Program-made: the position numbers and the translations under genes
Source of the DNA: Streptococcus parasanguinis
GTDB taxonomy: Bacteria; Bacillota; Bacilli; Lactobacillales; Streptococcaceae
Assembly (NCBI RefSeq): GCF_901875555.1
Contig: NZ_CABFMD010000031.1
Coordinates: forward strand, 62,001 to 126,000
DNA: 64,000 nt
Direction: 5' to 3'
The notes under the pieces: model-generated
What the model was told of the DNA's origin: nothing
Databases searched by the model: none
What the model saw: the letters and a program-made list of their open reading frames with translations, nothing else
Shown: piece after piece, positions 53,935-61,234 of the stretch
Position numbering within the stretch: position 1 is the stretch's first letter
Layout of the letters: every line of letters begins with the position of its first letter

Positions 53935-55912
53935 AAAAGTAAATAACAAATTTAAACTCGTGTCAAAATACCAACCGTCTGGGGACCAACCGCAGGCCAT
54001 TGAGCAGTTGGTGGATAATATCGAGGGGGGCGAGAAGGCCCAAATCTTGATGGGGGCAACTGGTACGGGGAAGACCTATACCATGAGCCAGGTCATTGCC
54101 CAGGTCAATAAGCCGACTCTGGTCATCGCGCACAATAAAACCCTAGCGGGCCAGCTCTATGGGGAGTTCAAGGAATTTTTCCCTGAAAATGCGGTCGAGT
54201 ATTTCGTCTCTTACTACGATTACTACCAGCCAGAAGCCTATGTGCCATCGAGCGATACCTATATCGAAAAAGATAGCTCGGTCAATGATGAGATTGACAA
54301 GCTTCGTCACTCAGCAACCTCCGCTCTTTTAGAACGAAATGACGTCATTGTAGTTGCGTCTGTTTCATGTATCTATGGGTTGGGTTCACCTAAGGAATAC
54401 GCGGATAGCGTAGTGAGTCTGCGTCCGGGTCTGGAGATTTCTCGTGATAAATTGCTGAACGACTTGGTAGATATCCAGTTTGAGCGCAATGACATCGACT
54501 TTCAACGGGGGAAATTCCGTGTCCGTGGGGATGTGGTGGAGATTTTCCCGGCTTCTCGTGATGAGCATGCCTTTCGAGTCGAGTTTTTCGGGGATGAGAT
54601 TGAGCGGATTCGTGAGATTGAAGCTTTGACCGGCCAGGTTCTAGGAGATGTGGACCACTTAGCGATCTTCCCAGCAACTCACTTCGTGACCAATGACGAC
54701 CATATGGAAGTGGCCATTGCCAAGATTCAGGCGGAACTAGAAGAGCAGTTGAAAGTCTTTGAAAAAGAAGGCAAGCTCTTAGAAGCCCAACGCCTGAAGC
54801 AACGGACTGAGTATGACATTGAAATGCTTCGTGAGATGGGCTACACTAATGGTGTCGAAAACTACTCTCGTCACATGGATGGCCGGAGTGAAGGAGAGCC
54901 ACCGTACACCCTTCTTGACTTCTTCCCAGAAGATTTCCTCATCATGATCGATGAGAGCCACATGACCATGGGCCAAATCAAGGGCATGTACAATGGAGAC
55001 CGCTCACGTAAGGAGATGTTGGTCAACTATGGCTTCCGTTTGCCGTCTGCCTTGGACAACCGGCCTCTGCGTCGTGAGGAGTTTGAAAGCCATGTCCACC
55101 AGATTGTCTATGTGTCAGCGACACCAGGTGACTATGAGATGGAACAGACGGATACCGTGATCGAGCAGATTATTCGTCCGACTGGTCTTCTGGATCCAGA
55201 AGTGGAAGTACGCCCTACCATGGGACAAATGGACGATCTCTTGGGTGAGATCAATGCGCGTGTAGAACGTGGAGAGCGGACCTTTGTCACCACCTTGACC
55301 AAGAAGATGGCAGAAGACTTGACCGACTACTTTAAAGAAATGGGTGTCAAGGTCAAATACATGCACTCGGACATTAAGACCTTGGAACGGACGGAGATTA
55401 TCCGTGATTTGCGTCTGGGTGTCTTTGATGTCTTGGTCGGGATTAACCTCCTTCGCGAAGGGATTGACGTACCAGAAGTGAGTCTAGTGGCTATCCTCGA
55501 TGCGGACAAGGAAGGATTCCTTCGTAACGAGCGTGGGCTTATCCAGACTATTGGACGGGCAGCCCGTAATAGTGAAGGCCATGTCATCATGTATGCGGAC
55601 ACCATGACCCAATCCATGCAAAAAGCCATCGATGAAACGGCCCGCCGTCGTCAGATTCAGATGGCTTATAATGAAGAGCATGGCATTGTGCCACAAACCA
55701 TTAAGAAGGAAATCCGTGACCTGATCTCTGTTACCAAGGCTGTGGCCAAGGAAGAAGACAAGGAAGTGGATATCACCAGTCTCAACCGCCAAGAGCGTAA
55801 GGAACTGGTCAAGAAACTGCAAGGGCAAATGCAAGAAGCCGTCGAAGTGCTTGATTTCGAACTGGCAGCACAGATCCGCGATATGATGTTGGAAGTCAAG
55901 GCCTTGGATTGA
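53924..55912 (+). CDS. uvrB: Excinuclease ABC subunit B
   Basis: 662 residues. Walker [12 protein letters not shown] near residue 42, the beta-hairpin [21 protein letters not shown] as the Walker B position, helicase motifs V/VI ([16 protein letters not shown] and QTIGRAARN), and the C-terminal UVR motif ([14 protein letters not shown]) for UvrC contact. UvrB verifies damage after UvrA loading and then recruits UvrC (encoded at 4.4 kb). Confidence 0.97.
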   Translation: MIDRKVNNKFKLVSKYQPSGDQPQAIEQLVDNIEGGEKAQILMGATGTGKTYTMSQVIAQVNKPTLVIAHNKTLAGQLYGEFKEFFPENAVEYFVSYYDYYQPEAYVPSSDTYIEKDSSVNDEIDKLRHSATSALLERNDVIVVASVSCIYGLGSPKEYADSVVSLRPGLEISRDKLLNDLVDIQFERNDIDFQRGKFRVRGDVVEIFPASRDEHAFRVEFFGDEIERIREIEALTGQVLGDVDHLAIFPATHFVTNDDHMEVAIAKIQAELEEQLKVFEKEGKLLEAQRLKQRTEYDIEMLREMGYTNGVENYSRHMDGRSEGEPPYTLLDFFPEDFLIMIDESHMTMGQIKGMYNGDRSRKEMLVNYGFRLPSALDNRPLRREEFESHVHQIVYVSATPGDYEMEQTDTVIEQIIRPTGLLDPEVEVRPTMGQMDDLLGEINARVERGERTFVTTLTKKMAEDLTDYFKEMGVKVKYMHSDIKTLERTEIIRDLRLGVFDVLVGINLLREGIDVPEVSLVAILDADKEGFLRNERGLIQTIGRAARNSEGHVIMYADTMTQSMQKAIDETARRRQIQMAYNEEHGIVPQTIKKEIRDLISVTKAVAKEEDKEVDITSLNRQERKELVKKLQGQMQEAVEVLDFELAAQIRDMMLEVKALD

Positions 55913-55921
55913 GGGATAAAT

Positions 55922-56485
55922 ATGATCGATTTAAGAAAACTAATAGAAGAAGATTTGGTGCCTTTGTGGGAAATTGCTTATTCACAATCTAATCCAATTT
56001 GGAAGCAGTATGACGCTCCCTATTATGACGATTATCAGTATTTTCCTAATTTTCAAGAATTTAAACTACAAAAATTAGAATCCACTCTAAACAACTCAAA
56101 TCGCCTTGGTATTTTTGTTGATGATAAACTAGTTGGGACTGTTTCGCGCTACTGGGTATGTAAAGAAACAAGATGGATGGAATTGGGAATTTGTATTTAT
56201 GATAACAAATTTTGGAACTCTGGAATTGGAAAAGCTGCTATGCTACAGTGGATAGATCGGACATTTCAGGATTACTTGGAGTTGGAGCATCTTGGTTTGA
56301 CAACTTGGTCAGGAAATTTTGGTATGATGAAATTGGCTGAAAAATTAAGAATGAAAAAAGAAGCTCATATTCCAAAAGTTCGTTATTATCAAGGTGTTTA
56401 TTATGATAGTATTAAATACGGCATTTTGAGAGAAGAATGGGAGGAAGCAAATGGTAATCACTGTCAAACAGATGGAAACTCCTGA
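55922..56485 (+). CDS. GNAT-family acetyltransferase
   Basis: 187 residues, RimJ/RimL-like. Acetyl-CoA-binding core GIGKAAMLQWIDRTF (Q/RxxGxG/A-like) and the LTTWSGNFGMMKLAEKLRM segment. The substrate could be an amine or a protein N-terminus. The gene starts 9 bp after uvrB and overlaps the next acetyltransferase by 35 bp. Its AT-rich content compared with uvrB suggests a separate origin. Confidence 0.85.
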   Translation: MIDLRKLIEEDLVPLWEIAYSQSNPIWKQYDAPYYDDYQYFPNFQEFKLQKLESTLNNSNRLGIFVDDKLVGTVSRYWVCKETRWMELGICIYDNKFWNSGIGKAAMLQWIDRTFQDYLELEHLGLTTWSGNFGMMKLAEKLRMKKEAHIPKVRYYQGVYYDSIKYGILREEWEEANGNHCQTDGNS

Positions 56486-56948
56486 AGAGATAGAAGGAAA
56501 ATCTCTCGTTCATTGGCAAACGTGGAGAGAGGCTTATGACGATCTTTTACCCGCGGATTTTCAGGAGACGATGACATTAGAAAAATGTCGATTCTTTAGT
56601 CAAAAATATCCAGAAAATACCTTGATTGCGATGGATGGAAAGAAGGTCGTTGGATTTATCAGCTATGGAAATTACCGTGATGAGACCATTCAAGCTGGTG
56701 AAATCATTGCCCTATATGTTTTAAAAGATTACTATGGAAAAGGTGTGAGTAAACAGTTAATGCATGCTGCATTTGCTGTTCTCGATCATTTCTCTGAGAT
56801 TTATTTATGGGTATTGAAAGAGAATAAGCGAGCCATTGCTTTCTATCAAAAAATGGGCTTTACTTTTGATGGCCAAGAAAAAATACTTGAACTTGGAAAA
56901 CCTATTAAGGAATTGCGGATGATATGTTCTTCAAATAAAAATTCCTAA
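56451..56948 (+). CDS. GNAT-family acetyltransferase
   Basis: 165 residues. GEIIALYVLKDYYGKGVSKQL is the strand-4/acetyl-CoA loop (Q/R-x-x-G-K-G pattern; quoted as ALYVLKDYYGKGVSKQL), and KENKRAIAFYQKMGF is the final GNAT block. It is not closely similar to its neighbour, so this is not a tandem duplicate. The start ATG at 56451 has GGGAGGAA upstream, inside the previous gene. Confidence 0.87.
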   Translation: MVITVKQMETPEEIEGKSLVHWQTWREAYDDLLPADFQETMTLEKCRFFSQKYPENTLIAMDGKKVVGFISYGNYRDETIQAGEIIALYVLKDYYGKGVSKQLMHAAFAVLDHFSEIYLWVLKENKRAIAFYQKMGFTFDGQEKILELGKPIKELRMICSSNKNS

Positions 56949-57041
56949 AGGACGTATCTATCAATCTTTGAACCATTATCAATTCATCAAATAAAAAAAT
57001 AAAAGAGATAGAATGAACCAAAGAGATGAAGGAGAAGACGA

Positions 57042-57665
57042 ATGAAGATTTTAGTCATCAATGGGCATCCAGATCCAGAAAGTTACTGTCAGGCAATTTT
57101 TCAAACAATTGTAAGCAATTTGGACACAAGCCGGCATGAGATTAAAACTATTAGTCTCAATGAAGAAGACTTTGATCCGGTTCTTCGCTACGGTTATCGA
57201 AAGCGGATGGAGGAAGATTCCTTTATCCTTCGTTCTCAAGAATGGATCCAGTGGGCGGATCACCTGATCTTTGTCTATCCCATCTGGTGGAGTAGTATGC
57301 CGAGCCTTATGAAAGGCTGGATCGATCGGGTCTTTACACCGGGGATTGCCTACTCGGCCAATGATCAAGGAAGCTTCATCTGGAATTACCTTAGAGGCAA
57401 GCAATTCAAGAAGTTGCTTAAAGGAAAAACCGCCAGTATTTATGCGACCTCCATGGCGCCTACTTGGTGGTACAAGATTTTTTCAGGCCCTCTGAACGTT
57501 CCAGATAGTTATGGCATTTCTGTTTTGAAAAATGCTGTCTTGAATCATTGTGGAATTAAAACTAAGCGTGTGTGCATACTAGGTGAAGTCGGCCGGGATG
57601 TGAATACCGATAGCATGCGAGAGAAGCATCTCAAAAAGGTGTCAGCAGAAGTGAAGAAACTTTGA
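57042..57665 (+). CDS. NAD(P)H oxidoreductase, flavodoxin-like fold
   Basis: 207 residues. LVINGHPDPESYC at the N-terminus is the FMN phosphate-binding loop of the MdaB/KefF-like group, and FVYPIWWSSMPSLMKGWIDRV (about 78-98; quoted in two parts: FVYPIWWSSMP and SLMKGWIDRV) is the flavin-ring contact region. It reduces quinones or similar compounds as a dimer. AGGAG precedes the ATG. Confidence 0.9.
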   Translation: MKILVINGHPDPESYCQAIFQTIVSNLDTSRHEIKTISLNEEDFDPVLRYGYRKRMEEDSFILRSQEWIQWADHLIFVYPIWWSSMPSLMKGWIDRVFTPGIAYSANDQGSFIWNYLRGKQFKKLLKGKTASIYATSMAPTWWYKIFSGPLNVPDSYGISVLKNAVLNHCGIKTKRVCILGEVGRDVNTDSMREKHLKKVSAEVKKL

Positions 57666-57749
57666 TCCTGTTCTTGTCTTTAGTTGTGTTTTGAATCGGA
57701 TTCAGTTAAACTATCAATATAATCTATAAAAAAATAGGAATCGTCCAAT

Positions 57750-58103
57750 ATGCTGCTTTTTATCTATATGATCTATGTCATTTCTTCAATTTCAAAAATG
57801 AAAAGAGAAGGTCAAAGAGTTTCTATTTTTACTTATTTGATTGTTTATGGCCTATTGATTCTATCTTTGTTTATGCTTTATTTTAGTTTATTGTCATTTT
57901 TATTTAGCCCTTTGCCATTTTTTGGCTTTCTAGCTGCTCTTGCTATTGGCGGTATGATGCTGTCTCTTAAAATAATTATTACCATTCTTTTACTTTTGTT
58001 ATCGCTCAGCCTATTCTTAGATAGTAAAAATAGTAATCCGGAAACGCCTCTCATTGATCATTGGTTACGATTGGGGGTTCATATTCTACTGATCATTATT
58101 TAA
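57750..58103 (+). CDS. Small hydrophobic membrane protein
   Basis: 117 residues with three or four membrane segments (about 28-52, 54-76, 70-90 and a C-terminal one at 103-117) and few charged residues. No family recognised. A weak AGGA lies before its ATG. It may be real but poorly conserved. It is followed by 180 bp with no gene, in which I see only an AT-rich palindrome near 58230. Confidence 0.5.
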   Translation: MLLFIYMIYVISSISKMKREGQRVSIFTYLIVYGLLILSLFMLYFSLLSFLFSPLPFFGFLAALAIGGMMLSLKIIITILLLLLSLSLFLDSKNSNPETPLIDHWLRLGVHILLIII

Positions 58104-58284
58104 GGCGAGAACTCCACTTTCAGTCCTGAATGTTTAGTTTTTTGTCCCTTGAGATTTGCAACCCACCAGAGGCGGAAGTGAAAAATCTTAAATGAAGGTA
58201 TCCATTCAATGCACATTGACGTAGTTATGGATTAGATTTATAATCTAGTTAGTTACATCTTTTCTAAATTAGGAGGACTTCTCT

Positions 58285-58700
58285 ATGCTAAAGCAGTTAA
58301 ATGGTTTTAAAATGTTTTATTTATTCTTCTTAGCTTTTTTCGTTATTGAAGTAATACTAGTTTTTTTGGTCTATCATTTACTCCTCTACTTAGTTGTCTC
58401 TGGTTTGATTTCTTATTTCTAGTTCTTGTTTTCCATCTTTGGTCTATCTTTTATAAAAAGAGAGAGTTCAAGTTTTTTCATCTAATCTTACAATTTTTGA
58501 GTGTCATTCTAGCATTTTTCATTTGGCTCATTCTCCAAGTGTCTTTTACAGATTCAGCTTATACCATAATCCCTCCAATCCATCATAATGCGGAGATACG
58601 AGGGAATTATGTTGAAATTCCCCATGGAGCGATCCCTATACGGAGTCGTGATTACTATGAACTGGTCAATCCCTTCATCATGAAGCTAGAAGTGAAATAA
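58285..58700 (+). pseudogene. Frameshifted small membrane protein gene (T7 slippery run)
   Basis: Strong AGGAGG and ATG at 58285 open a frame that stops at 58422 after 45 codons. The -1 frame is open from 58350 to 58700 and continues the hydrophobic segments sensibly, ending in an outside tail, SRDYYELVNPFIMKLEVK. The switch point is T7 at 58361-58367, read as T-TTT-TTG, a perfect -1 slippery heptamer. One extra T would join the two halves into about 138 residues with three membrane segments. Either a recent frameshift, phase variation or programmed slippage. Confidence 0.7.
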
Positions 58701-58737
58701 AGAGAATATGGATGGTAAATCCATAGAAAGGAAATAT

Positions 58738-59208
58738 ATGTCACGCGAAACATCTACCATTTTAACAAATCTATGTCTGATCGAAGACTGTACAACGAAT
58801 AAAGTAGTCCTCCAATACCGGTCACCTGAGCGCTACAAGAAATGGTCTGGTTATGCCTTTCCTGGAGGCCATATCGAAGAAGGAGAAAGTATTGCTGAAT
58901 CCGTCATTCGTGAAGTCTACGAAGAGACAGGACTTACAATTACAAATCCAAAACTGGTCGCAGTTAAAGACTGGGAGCCAGACGAGGGAGGCCGCTATAT
59001 TGTCTTTTGCTACAAAGCGACAGAATTTACAGGCCAGCTAAGATCGTCTGAAGAAGGAGAAGTTTCTTGGGTTGAGAAGGACCAATTAGAAAAGTTGGAC
59101 TTATCCTACGACATGCTTCCTCTGCTGGAAGTGATGGAAGACTCAGACTTGTCTGAGTTTTATTATCGCAAACGGACAGACGATGATTGGGAAAAATTAA
59201 GATTTTAA
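58738..59208 (+). CDS. NUDIX hydrolase
   Basis: 156 residues from the ATG at 58738 (AAAGGAAA upstream; the ATG at 58708 lacks a site). The Nudix box is complete: GGHIEEGESIAES-x-REVYEETGL, starting about residue 39. The group is the 8-oxo-dGTP/MutT-like streptococcal type, with YAFPGGH before the box. The substrate is a nucleoside diphosphate derivative, not further defined. Gene stands alone before the AT-rich island. Confidence 0.9.
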   Translation: MSRETSTILTNLCLIEDCTTNKVVLQYRSPERYKKWSGYAFPGGHIEEGESIAESVIREVYEETGLTITNPKLVAVKDWEPDEGGRYIVFCYKATEFTGQLRSSEEGEVSWVEKDQLEKLDLSYDMLPLLEVMEDSDLSEFYYRKRTDDDWEKLRF

Positions 59209-59382
59209 GGATTTATTCAAATGATAAATTGTGGGTTATTAGAATTTTTAATAATGACAAAGATAAATATTGTAAATAGCTGTTTCAAAGTAAGAATAAT
59301 ATTGTCTATAAGATTCAATTGTAAAAATTATTTAAGAACCAAACAACTTTTATAAGAAATATCAATAAATAAATATATATTA

Positions 59383-59410
59383 TTGACATTATCTAAAATA
59401 ATGATAAAAT
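59383..59410 (+). promoter_or_regulatory. Promoter of the HTH-TPR regulator
   Basis: TTGACA (59383-59388), 16-nt spacer and TAAAAT (59405-59410) with TGA before it. CATTAT-N5-ATAATG (59387-59403) lies in the spacer and could be an operator. The 235 bp upstream are AT-rich and hold nothing else I can name. Confidence 0.8.
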
Positions 59411-59444
59411 ACACCTGCGTAGATATGGATCAGGAGGTGGGAAA

Positions 59445-60314
59445 ATGACATTATTAGCAAGTCGATTTCGAAGTAGAAGATTAGAATTGAAGTTGTCTCA
59501 ATCAGAATTAGCTGAGGGAATCTGTAAACAGGGACAAATAAGTCGAATAGAAAAAGGAAAGTATAATCCTGGATCTGATATTCTTTATAAATTAGCTCAG
59601 AAACTTAACGTACCTATGGAATATTTTTTTGATGAGAATATTTTAGCGGATAGTTCTACGCTTGGAAATTTTATAGATTTATCAAAAAAATTATTAAATC
59701 AAAGAGATTATTTCTCTCTAAAGTATTTATATAATCTAGAAAAAGAAAAAAAACATAAACTTCCGTTGTATGATCAATCATACCTTTCATGGATAGAATC
59801 AATTATTCTTTTTCATTGTGATAATAAAAAAACGGAGGCTATAAAGAAGTTAGAAACATTATTAAATAAAATGTCAGAATCAGATAGAGATTATTTTATG
59901 TTTCTAAACAGTCTTCTTAATTTCTATTCTTATATAGATTTAGAAAATGAAAAAATAAGTGGGGAAATGTATCAAAAAATCATAATCCCACTCGAAAAAT
60001 CTAATATATCAATAATGGAGAATTTTGAATTATTAGTTAAAGTGCGTTATAATTACTGTCGATATTTATGGATAGATAATCAAATCAAAGAAGCAATTTC
60101 TGAAATTGTGAAAACAATCGATATTTGTAAAAAATTTAATCACTTTTATTTATTACCGGACTTATTCTGTTTATTAGGTAACGTAAGTGAAGGGTTTGCA
60201 AAAAAAGACGAAGTGAAAAAATATTTTAAATTATCTGAGACGTTGTATAGTTTATCTGGAAATGAGAAAATGGCACTAACTATAGAAAACTATATAAAAA
60301 ATAACTTAATTTAA
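59445..60314 (+). CDS. RRNPP-type (PlcR/TprA-like) HTH-TPR regulator
   Basis: 289 residues. An N-terminal Xre-type HTH (about 8-60: RRLELKLSQSELAEGICKQG and ISRIEKGKYNPGSDILYKLA) closely follows the PlcR pattern. The remainder (about 75-289) is helical in TPR-like pairs ending in short aromatic/charged helices. RRNPP regulators bind a small re-imported peptide in the TPR groove to switch DNA binding. It is first in the bacteriocin island, with AGGAGGTG at the start and a terminator behind it. A signal-peptide gene follows at 60513. Confidence 0.85.
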   Translation: MTLLASRFRSRRLELKLSQSELAEGICKQGQISRIEKGKYNPGSDILYKLAQKLNVPMEYFFDENILADSSTLGNFIDLSKKLLNQRDYFSLKYLYNLEKEKKHKLPLYDQSYLSWIESIILFHCDNKKTEAIKKLETLLNKMSESDRDYFMFLNSLLNFYSYIDLENEKISGEMYQKIIIPLEKSNISIMENFELLVKVRYNYCRYLWIDNQIKEAISEIVKTIDICKKFNHFYLLPDLFCLLGNVSEGFAKKDEVKKYFKLSETLYSLSGNEKMALTIENYIKNNLI

Positions 60315-60355
60315 TAATGTGGTTGCAATACAATTGTTTATGTATTTATCTACGG

Positions 60356-60380
60356 CCTCGCCTAAAGGCGAGGTTTTTTT
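60356..60380 (+). terminator. Terminator of the regulator gene
   Basis: CCTCGCCT and AGGCGAGG pair around AA and run into seven Ts. Confidence 0.92.
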
Positions 60381-60453
60381 AGATATAATTATCATGTAAA
60401 GAAATAACTATAGTATATAACTTTAAAAAATAACAAAAAAATAATATTAATTA

Positions 60454-60482
60454 TTGACAATGAATGCTTAAAGTGATACAAT
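60454..60482 (+). promoter_or_regulatory. Near-consensus promoter of the 48-codon peptide gene
   Basis: TTGACA (60454-60459), exactly 17 nt, TACAAT (60477-60482) with TGA before it. AAGTGA (60471-60476) and TCACTT (60483-60488) flank the -10 box as an exact inverted repeat, a likely operator for the regulator. Confidence 0.85.
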
Positions 60483-60483
60483 T

Positions 60484-60512
60484 CACTTGTAAAATGAAAG
60501 GGGTTACAAGTG
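60484..60512 (+). promoter_or_regulatory. Leader hairpin with the ribosome site in its loop
   Basis: CACTTGTAA (60484-60492) pairs with TTACAAGTG (60504-60512). The 11-nt loop contains AAAGGGG and the ATG starts on the next base (60513). The stem covers the bases just before the start codon, so it may tune translation. Confidence 0.65.
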
Positions 60513-60659
60513 ATGAAGAAGCTTTTTAGAAATATTTCAATTATGTTTAGTTTATTGTTATTTACTTTTGGTACTGTATATGTTTCTAATAAAGTAGAAG
60601 GTATAGATCCAGGAGTGATACATTCCAAAGACTTCTATGATAGGAATTTCAACAATTGA
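60513..60659 (+). CDS. 48-residue secreted peptide precursor (candidate pheromone)
   Basis: 48 codons. It starts MKKLFRN, has a hydrophobic core (about 8-24) and a short polar tail, ending HSKDFYDRNFNN. It looks like a Sec-exported pro-peptide. Length and position right after a PlcR-like regulator match PapR, whose C-terminal residues become the signal. No similarity to a named pheromone is claimed. It could instead be a small bacteriocin or accessory to the lactococcin-972 gene 121 bp downstream. Strong promoter, no terminator before the bacteriocin gene. Confidence 0.75.
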   Translation: MKKLFRNISIMFSLLLFTFGTVYVSNKVEGIDPGVIHSKDFYDRNFNN

Positions 60660-60780
60660 ATTTTCATCTATATTAATGAGTAATAAGAATATAGATAATT
60701 TTGTATGATTGGAGCTGGTTATTATGTACAATATAAAATTTTAATTATTGCTAAGATTATAAGAAATTGAGGGAAATGCT

Positions 60781-61086
60781 ATGAATAAGATTTCTAAACT
60801 GTTAACGATTATCATATTATCTGCAACTTTGTCGATCGCTTCAATTTCATATGCAGATAGAGTTATAGTACATGATGGTACTTGGGATTATGGTTATGGA
60901 TGGAATAATGCATATTCTCACTATAAGCATGACCATAAAAATCATGGTGCAAAGGTTGTGAATGCAAATAATGGAATTAAAAATTTTAGAAATGCTGGCC
61001 CTGGTGTTTGGGCTAAAGCATCTATAGGGACTCTTTGGGATCCAGCAACATTTTACTATAATCCTTCCGGTTTTTACTCAAATTAA
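60781..61086 (+). CDS. Lactococcin-972-family bacteriocin
   Basis: 101 residues. Signal peptide of about 25 residues (cleavage after SISYA), mature part of 76. Family hallmarks of lactococcin 972 are present: G-TWDYGYG, AYSHYKHD, HGAKVVNANNG, GPGVWAKAS and ATFYYNPSG. Lactococcin 972 is secreted by Sec, acts as an unmodified protein, binds lipid II and blocks septum formation in related bacteria. GAGGG lies 7 nt before the ATG. Between the peptide gene and here I see no terminator. Confidence 0.93.
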   Translation: MNKISKLLTIIILSATLSIASISYADRVIVHDGTWDYGYGWNNAYSHYKHDHKNHGAKVVNANNGIKNFRNAGPGVWAKASIGTLWDPATFYYNPSGFYSN

Positions 61087-61156
61087 CGATTTTATTTGTT
61101 CTACAATATGTATTTGGTATTCATAAGTTAGAATATCATGAATTTCATAGATAAGT

Positions 61157-61182
61157 AAGAGGAGGAGCACCCCTCCTCTTTT
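61157..61182 (+). terminator. Terminator or attenuator between bacteriocin and its export genes
   Basis: AAGAGGAGG and CCTCCTCTT pair (9 bp, 6-nt loop), followed by only four Ts, so read-through is likely. Confidence 0.75.
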
Positions 61183-61234
61183 AAAAATTTTGTCGAATAC
61201 ATTAGGGTTGAGCTTTTTAAAAGCGAGGTACAGG

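Noticed and set aside
55922-56948. Tandem duplication of acetyltransferase genes
   Set aside because: Both are GNAT proteins but differ in length and in residues outside the cofactor site.
60319-60384. 21-codon ORF after the regulator gene, considered as a pheromone
   Set aside because: It has no ribosome site, no signal-like core and runs through the terminator stem.
60705-60770. 21-codon ORF just before the lcn972-type gene, resembling a short hydrophobic peptide
   Set aside because: No Shine-Dalgarno sequence and a Gly/Tyr start rather than a basic one. The 48-codon gene is a much better candidate.
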